Assembly: GCA_907163375.1 (NCBI GenBank)
Contig: CAJQUW010007059.1
Location: 806,001 to 870,000 of the forward strand
Reading direction: 5' to 3'
Source: Prostheceraeus crozeri
Taxonomy: Eukaryota; Platyhelminthes; Polycladida; Euryleptidae
DNA length: 64,000 nucleotides
The position numbers and the translations under genes are program-made. The first letter of the stretch is position 1. Each line of letters starts with the position of its first letter. The notes under the pieces were generated by a model. It saw nothing but the letters and a program-made list of their open reading frames with translations. It did no database searches and was not told the origin of the DNA. Below, piece after piece: positions 28,548-39,395 of the stretch.

Positions 28548-30068
28548 ATGGAAAGTGAAAATAAGGACTCGTTTCTAATCTACTTGCCCAGTAATGCTTC
28601 TATGAATAAATTTCCCAAAAATAAACCATCAGACTATCGAGTAGAATTAAATCGCCCACTGCATTTAGAAGGTGAATGGGAGGTTGGCGTTTCTAGTATT
28701 TGCTATGATAGCAATATTCAGAATGTGAATGATTTGGAAGAAATGATATTGACTCCTCGCACCCATGATGGAATAACGATGAATAATGCATTTCAGTTCC
28801 CATACAATTTAACATCAGATGGAAAGTGGAACTATGAATGGATTCAGATAAAATCAGATTCTTATGAGCCATTTGAGAATGAGAAAATTATTAAGGCATT
28901 CAACAGTGGTAATACTTCCATCATGAAGAATAAAAATCAGAAAGCTTATGAGTTTACTATCTATCATTGGAGTGGGAGACAGTTCCTCCGCTTTCATTCT
29001 TTTACTAAAGGTCTTACGCTGAGGTTGGATAGTGAATTCTATCCGCATCTCGGTTTTGGTCATGGACTACATCTAACGTCAATTGCTACTGCAAATGTTA
29101 GAAAAGTTTATTCAAATCGAATCAACAAATTTCATTATAGATTTAAAATATTTGATGAAGATGTTGTAGAATGCGAAGAACGCATCATTTTGAAAAAGCG
29201 TGGTGTTCAACCTTTATCACTTATTGAGTTAGTAAAACGATGGAATGAGACTGTGGGTAAGAAGTATGGAGAGAAAATTATGGCGGACAAAAATAAGTTG
29301 GTTATTCAGAAATATAATGACAAACTTACAGTTTATTTCTCTCCAACCTTGCGTCATTTTGTAAGACATTATACACCTATTATTGGAAGCGGTGTGGTGT
29401 ATGCTTCTCATGAATATCACACTAAAGCTGATTCAGTTAATGATGAATGGTGGGTGGACATCTATGGCGATCGCATCAAGAAAATTTACCAGTCTTATGA
29501 AGAATCTAAAGTTGCTATCAATATAATGCCGCGTCTATATCATACAGTTGAAAGCTTCATTCATGTAGTAAATCCTTATATACAACAGAAGTTGAAGCAT
29601 GTGATGAAAAGTAAATATGATGCAAAGACACACCACATTTCGTTTTCAATTGAAAATCAACGCGTTGTTCTGAAACTGGGTGATGACATTCAATGTCAAT
29701 TGAGTAAAAATTTGAAAAAACTCTTTGGTTTTTCAATGCTACAAACAGTGTTTGCTGCTGCGCATACGATTGGTATAGAAACACCAATGACACTTGATAA
29801 ACATGAACAGCACCTTTACATTCAAAGTGATTTGATTCTACCTATTTCTGTTGGTGAGAAAAAAGAATACATTTTACGTGATTTCATTCATGATAAAGAC
29901 GCTTCATATGGAATAGTCGAGAAGATGTTTGAATCTATTTTCTATCATCCCGTCGTCAAACAAACTATACCCTCTATTGCTATCAAAATTACCAATGGTT
30001 TACAAGAGTGCATCCATGTGAAAGATACTAAATCCCTCATAACGTTAGTGTTTCGGAAAACAAAGTGA
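28548..30068 (+). CDS. LPSN/WEVG-type Polinton protein, copy 2
   Basis: About 506 residues from MESENKDSFLIYLPSNASMN; the frame is also open from 28,518. It has PLHLEGEWEVGVSSICYDSN early and IENQRVVLKLGDDIQCQLSK late, matching the layout of copy 1 throughout, so the pair arose by tandem duplication and diverged widely. The C-terminus ends with a strand SLITLVFRKTK, similar to SITLHFRMKS of copy 1. A structural role is likely from context. Confidence 0.7.
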   Translation: MESENKDSFLIYLPSNASMNKFPKNKPSDYRVELNRPLHLEGEWEVGVSSICYDSNIQNVNDLEEMILTPRTHDGITMNNAFQFPYNLTSDGKWNYEWIQIKSDSYEPFENEKIIKAFNSGNTSIMKNKNQKAYEFTIYHWSGRQFLRFHSFTKGLTLRLDSEFYPHLGFGHGLHLTSIATANVRKVYSNRINKFHYRFKIFDEDVVECEERIILKKRGVQPLSLIELVKRWNETVGKKYGEKIMADKNKLVIQKYNDKLTVYFSPTLRHFVRHYTPIIGSGVVYASHEYHTKADSVNDEWWVDIYGDRIKKIYQSYEESKVAINIMPRLYHTVESFIHVVNPYIQQKLKHVMKSKYDAKTHHISFSIENQRVVLKLGDDIQCQLSKNLKKLFGFSMLQTVFAAAHTIGIETPMTLDKHEQHLYIQSDLILPISVGEKKEYILRDFIHDKDASYGIVEKMFESIFYHPVVKQTIPSIAIKITNGLQECIHVKDTKSLITLVFRKTK

Positions 30069-30078
30069 AGTCATTGTG

Positions 30079-30172
30079 ATATGTTTATTGAAATATGTAC
30101 ATGAATGTGAAGCAACAGACTTTATACAACATCCACTGAAAATATATACATGAGCGCACTTCAATAAACATT
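30079..30172. terminator. Bidirectional polyadenylation region with inverted ATGTTTATTGAA
   Basis: ATGTTTATTGAA (30,079-30,090) and TTCAATAAACAT (30,161-30,172) are inverted copies, each supplying AATAAA to one strand. They serve the convergent LPSN copy 2 and polymerase genes, and each transcript would read past the other's signal. The 300 bp between the genes hold nothing else I can see. Confidence 0.5.
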
Positions 30173-30373
30173 GTTATATACAAAAAGTCTTTTTACTTCG
30201 TGAAGGGTGGAAATATACAGGGATAGGAAAAATGTCTTTCAGTGGAAAAGTCATCACATGGGGAATGTACAGATGTGGACACATATTCACAAGGAAAAAA
30301 CAATCTCATGCGATACATAAAACAACAATGTTTATCTACAGAAATCAACATCAAAATACTAAGTTAAGGATGA

Positions 30374-33300
30374 TTATGCTAAGACGTCTCCTGAATGTGG
30401 TAGTGTGAGTTTAATTCTTTTGGGTGGTGGTATGTTTGTGTCAGGATGTCCATGTGGAAGAGATATGTTGTGTTCTAACCAGCACCTCTTATCCTCCCAT
30501 GCTGAAAGCGCCCGTTTCCTAAAAGTATGAGTTTTGATCTCATGCGACTTAGATTTTAAGATTGTCATATTGACAAACGTTATATTTTTATTTCTATAGG
30601 CTTTCCTGAAATTCTTATGTTTCATATTTTGCACAATGGATTTTGATATGCCTTTAGCGCGCTTAATGCTATCATCACTATCCTTTAATTTCATAGAATA
30701 CATTTTTGGACGGAGGAGAATCATTTCATCTATTTCCTTCCCTGCTGTCTCATCCTTAAAGCAGCCAAGTTTTGCCTTATTTTTGATGGAGTAGAGTGGA
30801 TGATCAGCAGGATAATTTGATGTATCAAAATATCTTTCCAAAGATTTTCCTACTTCATTGAAATTTAAATCTTTTTGAGTGGTAATACCTAAGAAGAAAC
30901 TATCTGTATCACCACCCAACAAACGAACCTCTTTTACGAGAGGACATGGTTTTAGTATTTTATAAAAGAGTTGGTACATTTCAAGCTTAGAATAATCTAG
31001 TACAGCTTGACCAATATAGATGGGTTTGCACAACTCAACTTCAGATTTTATCATTTTAACACCTATAAGGTCCTCATCGATAATGTCTCTATCGATGAAT
31101 AGAGGTGATGAGGTCAATTTGTGATACTTTTGATCATCATTAACTAGTTTGTAGTTTACGCGCTTTCTAACATCCTCCATCGTCTTACCAAATAGACTGT
31201 TGTTCTTATATTTATAAAAATCTTTTTCAAAGTTATTTTGGGCTAGTGCACGTTTCTGGCTGTTGCTATCAATATATGGCTTGAGGAAGGCTTTCTGTCT
31301 AAATTTAATAATGCGGTGAACTCTTTTTAAAATCATACCCATTTCTAAATAAAATTTTAAGATGCTAAAGTGGACTAGATAGTTTTCTTTATCATACTGG
31401 GTGAGTAAAAGTTTGCGACAAGGCTTATAGTCGGGTTGTCCACATGATTCTAAATCTTTATGAAATTGTTTCATAAAGTCGGAAAACATATCTTTACTCA
31501 CTTCACCTGATTCGGGTGCGAGTGGAAAATCTACGGTTTTATGTTTAATATTATTTGGATAGATTAGATCTATCTCAAAATAATATCCCCAATCACCTTC
31601 ATCTGGAATTGCTAGTATGTTAGAAGGGTTGGAGAAATGTTGAATATCACTATCATCTAACCAGCTAAACTCAGAGTGAGGTAGCGGTTTGGATAATGAA
31701 CTACCATACAAATTATTTTGGTCATAATACTTCAGATGAGTCTGGTCATTGCCTACTGTTTCAGATTTTAACCTATGTTTATTTACAAATGTGAGACCAC
31801 CGCGAATTCCTCGCTCAAATAAATTATACATCTCTGGATCTTGTAAGAGATGAATGGTCTCACCAGTCATTTTAAAAGCAGACTTAAATGACATGGCTGG
31901 CAGACTGACAAAGTGGACGGGATCTAACTTATCTTCTTCTAATGCCACTCGTCGAAACTCCTGAAATACATCAGCCAGCAAAAATACATCTAACTTAAGG
32001 TAGGCAATCATATATTCGCCAAATGTATGGCAGTCAAATTTTATCCATGCATCTTGTGCATGATCATAATCTTCGATCTTACATTCTGCGCCGGTCAAAT
32101 CATTTTTAAATTTATCTATGGGCGGAAGAGAAGTCTCGCCGAGTTTACTAATCGCATCAAAATATGCATATGGAAAGACTCCTTTCCGTGTGATGACTTC
32201 ATCGGTTAGATTTGGGTATTGTTTCTTAAGATTTTGTGTTAGTGGAAGAGACTTTAGATTTTGCACGAGAGAGGCCAGTGAAGCAGTCATAAATTGGTAG
32301 GAATCTAAAAATTTTATATCAAAATAGACCGTCTTATTTTCTTTAGTTTTATCGACAGGCACTTTTGCTGTCATGGCCATAAACTTCTCTCTCGTTTGCG
32401 CTATTACATCAAGCTTCCACTCTTTCATTTGACCTAAACCTCCTTTTATTATCATATGGCTGTCGTAGCCCTTGAAATTATGGAAAATGACGGGTAATGT
32501 ACGCCGTTTCATCCTAAGTGAAAAATTGCATTTTGAACAGAGTGCGTTTCTAAATTTAGCAGTGATGTGATCATGGTCGCGCACTTTCTTAATCTTATCA
32601 TCGTCAAATGTTTTCCTACATTTGTGGCAAATGTTGCAACTATCAAATTTTGCTTGATCATCTGCTGTCATATGCAATGATCTGCGATAGAGTTCACCAT
32701 CATGTTTTTGTTGAAATTTTACAGCCTGTTCGAGGAATTGTAGGAATTGGTAAATACAATCCTCACCTTGCCAGACGCGCATTTTATTTTGCCTACCCCT
32801 AAAGTGATCATGCCATACTTCATAGCAGGAAATGGCTGCTGGTCGATGGATGTTATCATCGATATAACATTCGATGTCAGCATAGATGACACGAAGAGGA
32901 CTTAATTCATCACCATTCTCTCTATATGAAAACTCCTTATCTTTGGGCATGCGCTCCATTTGCAGTTTACCTCGCTTACACCATTCGTAATGAGTTTCAA
33001 ATTTAGTTTTCCTCCTAAAGTGGCGAATACATCTGTCGCAGTAATATAACTCTCTACTAGAGTTTTCTAAGTGGTGGTATAAGCGAGAGATTTTGGGAAT
33101 ACCGCAGTAGTGCCATTCCTCACTATCATCCTGTTTTACTAATAACAGGTTTACTGTACGTTCATAACAACTCGAACGCGAGTTGTAGCGCACACCCTTC
33201 AATCCTTTTTCCCAAACATGGAGAACTATTTTGATGTTGTTCAATTTTTCAAATTTTTCTATATCTTTAATTTTCATATCGTCACTATTACAGTCATCGA

Positions 33301-34360
33301 AGTTTAATTCATTCTCCCACTGTTGATACTTACTCTTGCGGTATCGACTATTCTGCACATCATTATAGTGGAGAATGGAGAGGACGGCATACTTAAAACA
33401 TTGCGATTCGCAATCTACAGAAATGACTGCTGCTTTATTTCTTAAATTTTTCGGAAGTTTAAAGGAGCCTCGACCACTATGATTTCCTAATAAACTGATT
33501 TTAATCATGGCGGTCTCAATACCATCAAAAACGAGTCCACTATCACGCTCGTTAAATTTATCTATATTTAATTTTAACCCTTGGATATGAAAATTTATCC
33601 AAGACTCACAGTCTACAACTTCGGTTGCAGGAGAGGAGGGTATGTGAAACTCCAACCTCTCTATTATTTGTCCAGTATGGTGGTCGATTTTTACATATTT
33701 TATTTTAAGATAGATGAGCGCCTTCATCCTAAAATTGTCTAAATTGTTGAAGAGCGCTTCTATCAATGATGAATTTTGATGAAACCATTCCTCAAAGTTA
33801 GCAATGGTTTCTGAGGAGTCCATCTGGTAGTTCCTCACTAAATTATTTATGGACACTTCAGTGAGTCGGATAGAGGAGGTACCGTTGGTGTAGGTATCGT
33901 TCGCGTGTGTATGTTGAAGTCTGTGCGAAGATAGTTCAAAACGTGTCTCGAAAGACTGAGCGCACAAGTCGCAAGAAAAGGAGACATCGTTAACAGAATC
34001 ATCCCTACCTTCGGAGATTGATGCCGGCTTAGGTCGACAAACACCTCGCTTGATGTGTCGGGTGAGATCACGCTTCCTCGTGAAGATGTGTCCACAGTCA
34101 GCACATTGCCGATCGTCGCATTCCCGCGACAATGTTGATATGGACTCGCACGAGATGGAACTGGTATCACCTGAAAGAGAAATCATTCTTTCATCTCTGT
34201 TCAAGTGTCAGTATATTGTTACAACCTACCTTGACTCAACAACTCTAAACTTTCCTCGAGAAGGGAGGGTGTTGGTGATGAAGTTGATGCCTGAAATTGA
34301 GGAAGATGCTATTAGCCACACGTTTGAGGGAGATGAGAGAGGAAATTTTCAACTTACCAT
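30374..34360 (-). CDS. polB: Protein-primed family B DNA polymerase
   Basis: The main frame covers 1,276 codons up to 34,204. The likely start is ATG at 34,360, directly followed by a GTAAGT donor, with candidate introns 34,357-34,291 and 34,229-34,171; the leader begins MAST like the leftmost gene. Domains in order: two C2H2 fingers (CADCGHIFTRKRDLTRHIK; CDLCAQSFETRFELSSHRLQ); the N-terminal domain shared with 19,813-20,223; another finger (CDRCIRHFRRKTKFETHYEW); exonuclease motifs ADIEC, FHNFKGYDSH and YLKLDVF; an endonuclease-VII-like zinc insert with VRDHDHITAKFRNALC; and polymerase motifs DQNNLYGSS, NNSLFGKTM and GGDTDSFF. This type replicates linear genomes from a protein primer. Confidence 0.93.
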
Positions 34361-34532
34361 TTGAACGAAATTATGTTTAAGGTTGATGCTTCAATAAGAT
34401 AGAGACTTCACTCAATTAATATGTCTCAAATTTGGAATTCACTTGTACACCTCAAATAATAGCAGAATTCGCTAGAGAATACTTCACTTATACGTCTCAA
34501 AGACAGAGTGAAATGACACGGATGTCACTTTG

Positions 34533-34581
34533 CTTATATCCTTTCATGCTCATCATTCATTGGCTGTTCATTCTGATTGGT
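34533..34581 (-). promoter_or_regulatory. Paired-CCAAT/TATA promoter of the polymerase gene
   Basis: Read on the minus strand: ACCAATCAG, then GCCAATGAATG with the two CCAAT 17 bp apart, and about 20 nt later ATATAAGC. Layout and spacing copy the promoter at 18,061-18,108. A divergent gene starts at 34,639. Confidence 0.7.
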
Positions 34582-34638
34582 TGCTTGTTGATACTTAAGA
34601 ATTAGAAAACATTTCAAAGTCAGCATTTCAAAGACAAC

Positions 34639-35094
34639 ATGACAAGTCCTCCAACAACACCAAATACCGCATTGGAGTTCTCCTCTCCATGCGCATCAGC
34701 AAAGGTGCTCGTTACACCAAATGCACCAAGAAAGGCGAAGGTGGAGAAGGTGTACCAACTGGACAATATCAGGAAGTTATCATTACCAGCGGATGAGGAA
34801 GAGGAGAGTGTATGTGAGAAGGAGTGTCCCGACTTAACAGGCGTGAGGTGGAAGTATCTCCAGTACGATACTGACGATGTGATGGAGATGACCAGCAAGT
34901 CGCAGTTGCATCAAATATGGGAGTGGTACACCCCTAACTCCCAACCGCGAACCGTGGCGGAGTGGGCGTACATTGACAACGTGAGGGACGCTGCAGAAGA
35001 ACGATTAAAGCAGCTCAACTGTTTTTGTGATCTATGTGAAGTCAGACTCTGGGACGATATTGACGATGAAGACCTTTTAAAATACATGCCATAA
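34639..35094 (+). CDS. Small acidic Polinton protein, unknown function
   Basis: A 151-residue protein from MTSPPTTPNTALEFSSP. A Ser/Thr/Pro- and Lys-containing start is followed by an acidic part (ADEEEESVCEKECPDL), an aromatic middle (GVRWKYLQYD, HQIWEWYTPN), and a Cys-rich acidic end (CFCDLCEVRLWDDIDDEDLL). There are no transmembrane segments. It is divergent from the polymerase. The stop codon overlaps an AATAAA signal (about 35,092-35,097), the same economy as at the protease gene. The position resembles that of variable accessory genes in related elements. Confidence 0.6.
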   Translation: MTSPPTTPNTALEFSSPCASAKVLVTPNAPRKAKVEKVYQLDNIRKLSLPADEEEESVCEKECPDLTGVRWKYLQYDTDDVMEMTSKSQLHQIWEWYTPNSQPRTVAEWAYIDNVRDAAEERLKQLNCFCDLCEVRLWDDIDDEDLLKYMP

Positions 35095-35152
35095 TAAATT
35101 TTTATTTCGTATTATCTTTGCTTTCATACTGACGTACTTGAATGGGGCTTCA

Positions 35153-35967
35153 GTGAATAATTTAACCATGTATACTTTTTCATTTGGAAATAGTAGCACG
35201 CTTAGTTTAACTTGCAAATCTTATAACATTTCATATGGACGATGATGATAGTTGAAATAGTGTCAAATAAAATTAAGATAGCTTACACTTCTGATACAGG
35301 GATAGCAATCGACTGCGATCCATGTGTAAAGAGCTTGTTAGACTACGGATGGGGTTAAGTGGATGATTTAACCATGTATACATTTTCATTTGGAAATAGT
35401 AGCACGCTTAGTCTAACTTGTAAATCTTAAAACATTTCATATGGACGATGATGATAGATGAAATAGTGTCAAATAAAATTAAGATAGCTTACACTTCTGA
35501 TACAGGGATAGCAATCGACTGCGATCCATGTGTAAAGAGCTTGTTAGACTACGGATGGGGTTAAGTGGATGATTTAACCATGTATACATTTTCATTTGGA
35601 AATAGTAGCACGCTTAGTCTAACTTGTAAATCTTAAAACATTTCATATGGACGATGATGATAGATGAAATAGTGTCAAATAAAATTAAGATAGCTTACAC
35701 TTCTGATACAGGGATAGCAATCGACTGCGATCCATGTGTAAAGAGCTTGTTAGACTACGGATGGGGTTAAGTGGATGATTTAACCATGTATACATTTTCA
35801 TTTGGAAATAGTAGCACGCTTAGTCTAACTTGTAAATCTTAAAACATTTCATATGGACGATGATGATAGATGAAATAGTATCAAATAAAATTAAGATAGC
35901 TTACACTTCTGATACAGGGATAGCAATCGACTGCGATCCATGTGTAAAGAGCTTGTTAGACTACGGA
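35153..35967 (+). repeat. 206-bp tandem repeat, four copies
   Basis: Units begin at 35,153, 35,359, 35,565 and 35,771. Units 2-4 are almost identical; unit 1 differs at several places. Each unit holds a 38-39-codon frame beginning MMIDEIVSNKIKIAYTSDTG and ending in WG and a stop. In the last unit the frame runs on as GREKCVMLRVARECP. The near identity points to recent unit duplication. Confidence 0.85.
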
Positions 35968-36110
35968 AGAGAGAAGTGTGTTATGTTGCGTGTGGCGCGT
36001 GAGTGTCCTCCCATTTCATTCCATTCATTATTTTTCTTCCCCTCTGCATTCCATATCCGAGGATATGTGGCGGGCTTGGGACCGCTTTAGCTGCATTAGA
36101 AGGTTGGCCC

Positions 36111-37301
36111 TTAAAAGAGCCCATGGGTCGTTCTCCGTCCACCGACACTCCTCTCACTTCTGCAAAAACTCTGAAAGAAAAAGAATAGGAGATTAGATGA
36201 GCTACAAAAATGATCATGTTGAGGAAGCTTACTGGGAACTTTCTTCCGAACTTTTCGGACGACGAAGTCTTCAAGCTGGCCGGTAACGTCCATACTCATG
36301 TGGAGACATCGGACTCCGTCGCCCTCATAACACTGCTGTGTTACGTTGGGATCATCCGTGATGGTTGGGGCGTCGCACACATTGTTCTCAAAGAGGGGAA
36401 GATGGACTTCATACACTCTCCTTTTTCGACACTTCAAACGCTCATGCAGTCGCTCCACTTCACCCGTCAACCTCTTATTAATAACCTTCACCTCCTCCGT
36501 CTCCTTCACCACGCTTCGCATCCGCTCTATCTCTTCATCCTTCCTCGACACACTCGCCTGCAAACTCTCCACCAAACCTGCCTTCCTCATCAACTCGCTC
36601 CTTTCCGCCATCCATTCCTTCTCCTTCTTTCTCAAGCTCTCCAACTCTTCCCTTGTTGCCCTATACCCCTCAACCTTCACCTTCAGCTCTTCATTCTCCT
36701 TCAAAACTTTTCTATTATTACTTTCCAAAGCCATCACACGATCCTTCATTCTCACAAATACCTCCGTGTCATACGCCTCTTGCTGCCGTGGCGATGACGC
36801 TGCCATCGGCTTAGCCACTTCCTCCCCCTCCCACTCTTCCTTCAAATCCGCTATGTCCCCAAACAAATCTTCCATCACCGCATCCAAATCAACATCATCC
36901 TTCTTCTTCATATTCGCTCTCAACTCAACTTCCTCATTCGAACTCCCATCACTCGAACTCCCCTCACTCGCATTCCTCACCACTTTCTCCCCAATCACGT
37001 CCTGTATCGCTGCCGCCGCCTTTGTCACCTCTTCCCTCTCCAACAACTCTCCCTCAAACCATGCCTTGAACCCCTTCTCTCCGATGTTCCCACTCTCACA
37101 CTGCAAATGCGCCTTCATAAATTCCTTCTCATCCCCCATCACACATTTCCGACAAGACACACACAACCTCAACATCACTTTCCTCTCATGGCCCATCGTC
37201 CCCTCTTTTTCTTTCAAATGTTTCTTGAGTTCGCTACCTCTAGCAATCTTGCCACAACTGCACTTCCCCACTAGCATCTTGGCGTTACTCGCTTTCGTCA
37301 T
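36111..37301 (-). CDS. Coiled-coil protein with N-terminal Cys motifs
   Basis: The 396-residue frame starts MTKASNAKMLVGKCSCGKIA. Early CxC/C-x2-C/C pairs (KCSCGK; LRLCVSCRKCVMGD) and a His suggest a zinc site in the first 70 residues. An acidic Ser/Glu stretch precedes a long heptad-rich coiled coil (about residues 170-290: MALESNNRKVLKENEELKVK, ELESLRKKEKEWMAERSELM). A GTAAGC donor and CTTTCAG acceptor near the 3' end (about 36,236 and 36,167, minus strand) could shorten the C-terminus by splicing. TATAAAC lies about 45 nt before the start. The family is not recognised; a structural or regulatory role is possible. Confidence 0.6.
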   Translation of the reverse strand: MTKASNAKMLVGKCSCGKIARGSELKKHLKEKEGTMGHERKVMLRLCVSCRKCVMGDEKEFMKAHLQCESGNIGEKGFKAWFEGELLEREEVTKAAAAIQDVIGEKVVRNASEGSSSDGSSNEEVELRANMKKKDDVDLDAVMEDLFGDIADLKEEWEGEEVAKPMAASSPRQQEAYDTEVFVRMKDRVMALESNNRKVLKENEELKVKVEGYRATREELESLRKKEKEWMAERSELMRKAGLVESLQASVSRKDEEIERMRSVVKETEEVKVINKRLTGEVERLHERLKCRKRRVYEVHLPLFENNVCDAPTITDDPNVTQQCYEGDGVRCLHMSMDVTGQLEDFVVRKVRKKVPSKLPQHDHFCSSSNLLFFFFQSFCRSERSVGGRRTTHGLF

Positions 37302-38198
37302 GATAATTCTGTAAAGATAGAGTAAAATTTGATAGCAAGTGTTTATAGGATACTACTTGCTGATATGTATTGAAAGACTAAGTCACCAAACATTTGATAG
37401 CAAGTCAGCAACCGTTTGGGTGTTAAGCTCTTGAATCCGTTACAGGCATTACTCAGAGGGGATCTTATCCCAGCTCCAAGGCCTCGACCCACAAATCCAA
37501 CCTCGATCGGACAGAGCGTGCGTCATATCACTGTGTTGGTATCCGGGCCCCAGTTTTGACATGAAAACCGGTGGAGTTATTTACAAGAGGAAACGACCCA
37601 AGTCACAGAGACTCATAAACGACTGCTTTTTATTCAAAAACTTTAATTATTATCATTAAATATGAATTTAAATTTTTCAGTATTTTAGTACTACTCATAA
37701 AACGTTTATAAGTAGTCTGTCACCTTCAGCATAGCAAACGCTGTCGAATGTTTTTTGAATCAAGTCTAAAGGACTTGTAGAAGCAAAGTTATAGCCGTTT
37801 GAAGATTTCGGCCTACTATCATCAAATGGTCAGTCATGCTATACTGACTAACCTATAAGTCTGACACCTTAGCTGATATCAGCAATGTAAAGTCAGAAGT
37901 CCGATATCGGACCTCAAGAGAAACGACTTACCTGTAGTCAGTTTCTCAACTTAGTGAAATTCCTCTCCCGATCCCGTTCTTATATACCCTGTGAATATGC
38001 AATCGATAAGAGGGGGGGGGGGACGTCAGTGAAATTTCAAAATTTGATGAAAAATGTTTTGGTGACGGTCCCAGGTCGAAATTCCACACTTTGGAAAATT
38101 TTCAAATTTTTACCCATACAAAGCCACTCTGACACTTAGGATTTTTTCAGGTGAGCGAGCTCCGACCTAAAATCTTGTAACCGCTCTAACTTTTGAAT
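37302..38198. other. Right subterminal region of the Polinton
   Basis: Non-coding. TTGATAGCAAGT occurs twice (37,328 and 37,395). The part 37,650-37,900 is clearly similar, in reverse, to 54,940-55,180, including a shared ACTTTGCTTCTACAAGTCCT and AAACGTTTTATGAGTAGT. This identifies the second Polinton end further right. Confidence 0.6.
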
Positions 38199-39389
38199 GA
38201 AGACAGATAGGAACAAGGCGATTGTTTCACTGAATTTGTCTCACTCTTAGCTTTCAAACGAGCTATCGCACGACAAAATCCGTCCACTGGAAGCCAAAAT
38301 CGAAGCAAGCTGTCCAGAGGGGGGGGGGGACGTCAGCCGAAAATTTTTTCTCTCCGATTTCGCTGGAAACATCCTTCCTAACCCAAAATTTCACGTAGAT
38401 TCCGAATCTGGCCTCCGTTTTCTCATCCGATGCTTCGTTTGGGCGCTACACACCAAAACATCCCAAATTCTAACTCTGTCGTTTTTTCGAAAAATGTTGA
38501 AAATTTTTTCTCTCCGATTGACTTGAAACTCACTATACAGATAAAGAATTTCACGCTGATTCCAAATCTGAAATCCGTTTTCCAATCCGATGCTTCGTTT
38601 TGAAGCTACAGCCCAAAACGTCCCAAATTCTAACTCTGTCGTTTTTCACCAATGTCCCAAAATCTTAAATGGCGTCTCACATCTAAACGAAGACAGATAG
38701 GAACAAGCCGATTCTTTCACTGAATTTGTCTCACTCTTAGCTTTCAAACGAGCTATCGCACGACAAAATCCGTCCACTGGAAGCCAAAATCGAAGCAAGC
38801 TGTCCAGAGGGGGGGGGGACGTCAGCCGAAAATTTTTTCTCTCCGATTTCGCTGGAAACATCCTTCCTAACCCAAAATTTCACGTAGATTCCGAATCTGG
38901 CCTCCGTTTTCTCATCCGATGCTTCGTTCGGGCGCTACACACCAAAACGTCCCAAATTCTAACTCTGTTAAAATTTTGAAGAAAAATTTTTTCTCGCCAA
39001 TTGCCTTGAAACTCACCCTACCGATGCAGAATTTTACGCTGAATCCGAATCTGGCAGCTATTTCACCATCCACGACAACCTAGACGGTCGCCCACGTCAA
39101 CCTAGACGGTCGCCCACGTCAACCTAGGCGGTCGGCCACGTCAACCTAGGCGGTCGGTCACGTCAACCCATACGAGACCAACACATCCGAGTCTCACACT
39201 CTGTCGTTGCAGAGGGGGGGGGAGTCAGCGAACATGTTGTGAACCCACCTGGCCGGCACACCACGACAGACTCTGTCGTTCCACAGGGGGGGGGGACTCA
39301 GACCCGAAGCACCACGGCGGCCGACCACGACACTCTGCCGTTCCAGAGGGGGGGGGCGCCGGTCGAGTGTTTGTCACTTGCTTACTACT
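38199..39389 (-). repeat. Right terminal inverted repeat of the Polinton
   Basis: Matches 16,722-17,913 in reverse, including the poly-C (here poly-G) hairpin motifs, the 22-bp repeats and the tandem block. In the 22-bp repeat zone I count about two differences in roughly 110 bp, and fewer elsewhere. Confidence 0.92.
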
Positions 39390-39395
39390 TCTCTT

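Larger units (their letters stand above)
16722..39389 (+). mobile_element. Polinton/Maverick (adintovirus-like) element, looks whole
   Basis: A 22,668-bp element starting AGTAGTAAGCAAG and ending with its inverse, CTTGCTTACTACT, flanked by the 6-bp duplication TCTCTT (16,716-16,721 and 39,390-39,395). AG/CT ends, a 6-bp duplication and kilobase inverted repeats are hallmarks of Polintons. It carries polymerase B, integrase, packaging ATPase, protease, a capsid candidate and about fifteen further genes. Genes run mainly rightward from 18.2 to 25.8 kb, a short leftward cluster covers 25.8-27.1 kb, two rightward genes follow, and polymerase B is leftward. The inverted repeats look about 99% identical, so insertion was recent. 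I see no break in its main genes. Confidence 0.93.

Noticed and set aside
34639-35094. Retinoblastoma-binding LxCxE motif, as in adintovirus oncoid proteins
   Set aside because: The C-terminus has LNCFCDLCEV, which does not match L-x-C-x-E.
35860-36090. Array of identical 38-39-codon genes
   Set aside because: The frames are identical because the DNA units are recent duplicates, so identity is no evidence of coding selection. Kept as a repeat.
36210-37314. Long open frames on the plus strand opposite the coiled-coil gene
   Set aside because: They are Ser/Phe/Leu-rich mirror readings of a Glu/Lys-rich coiled coil; the minus-strand gene has the better start and composition.
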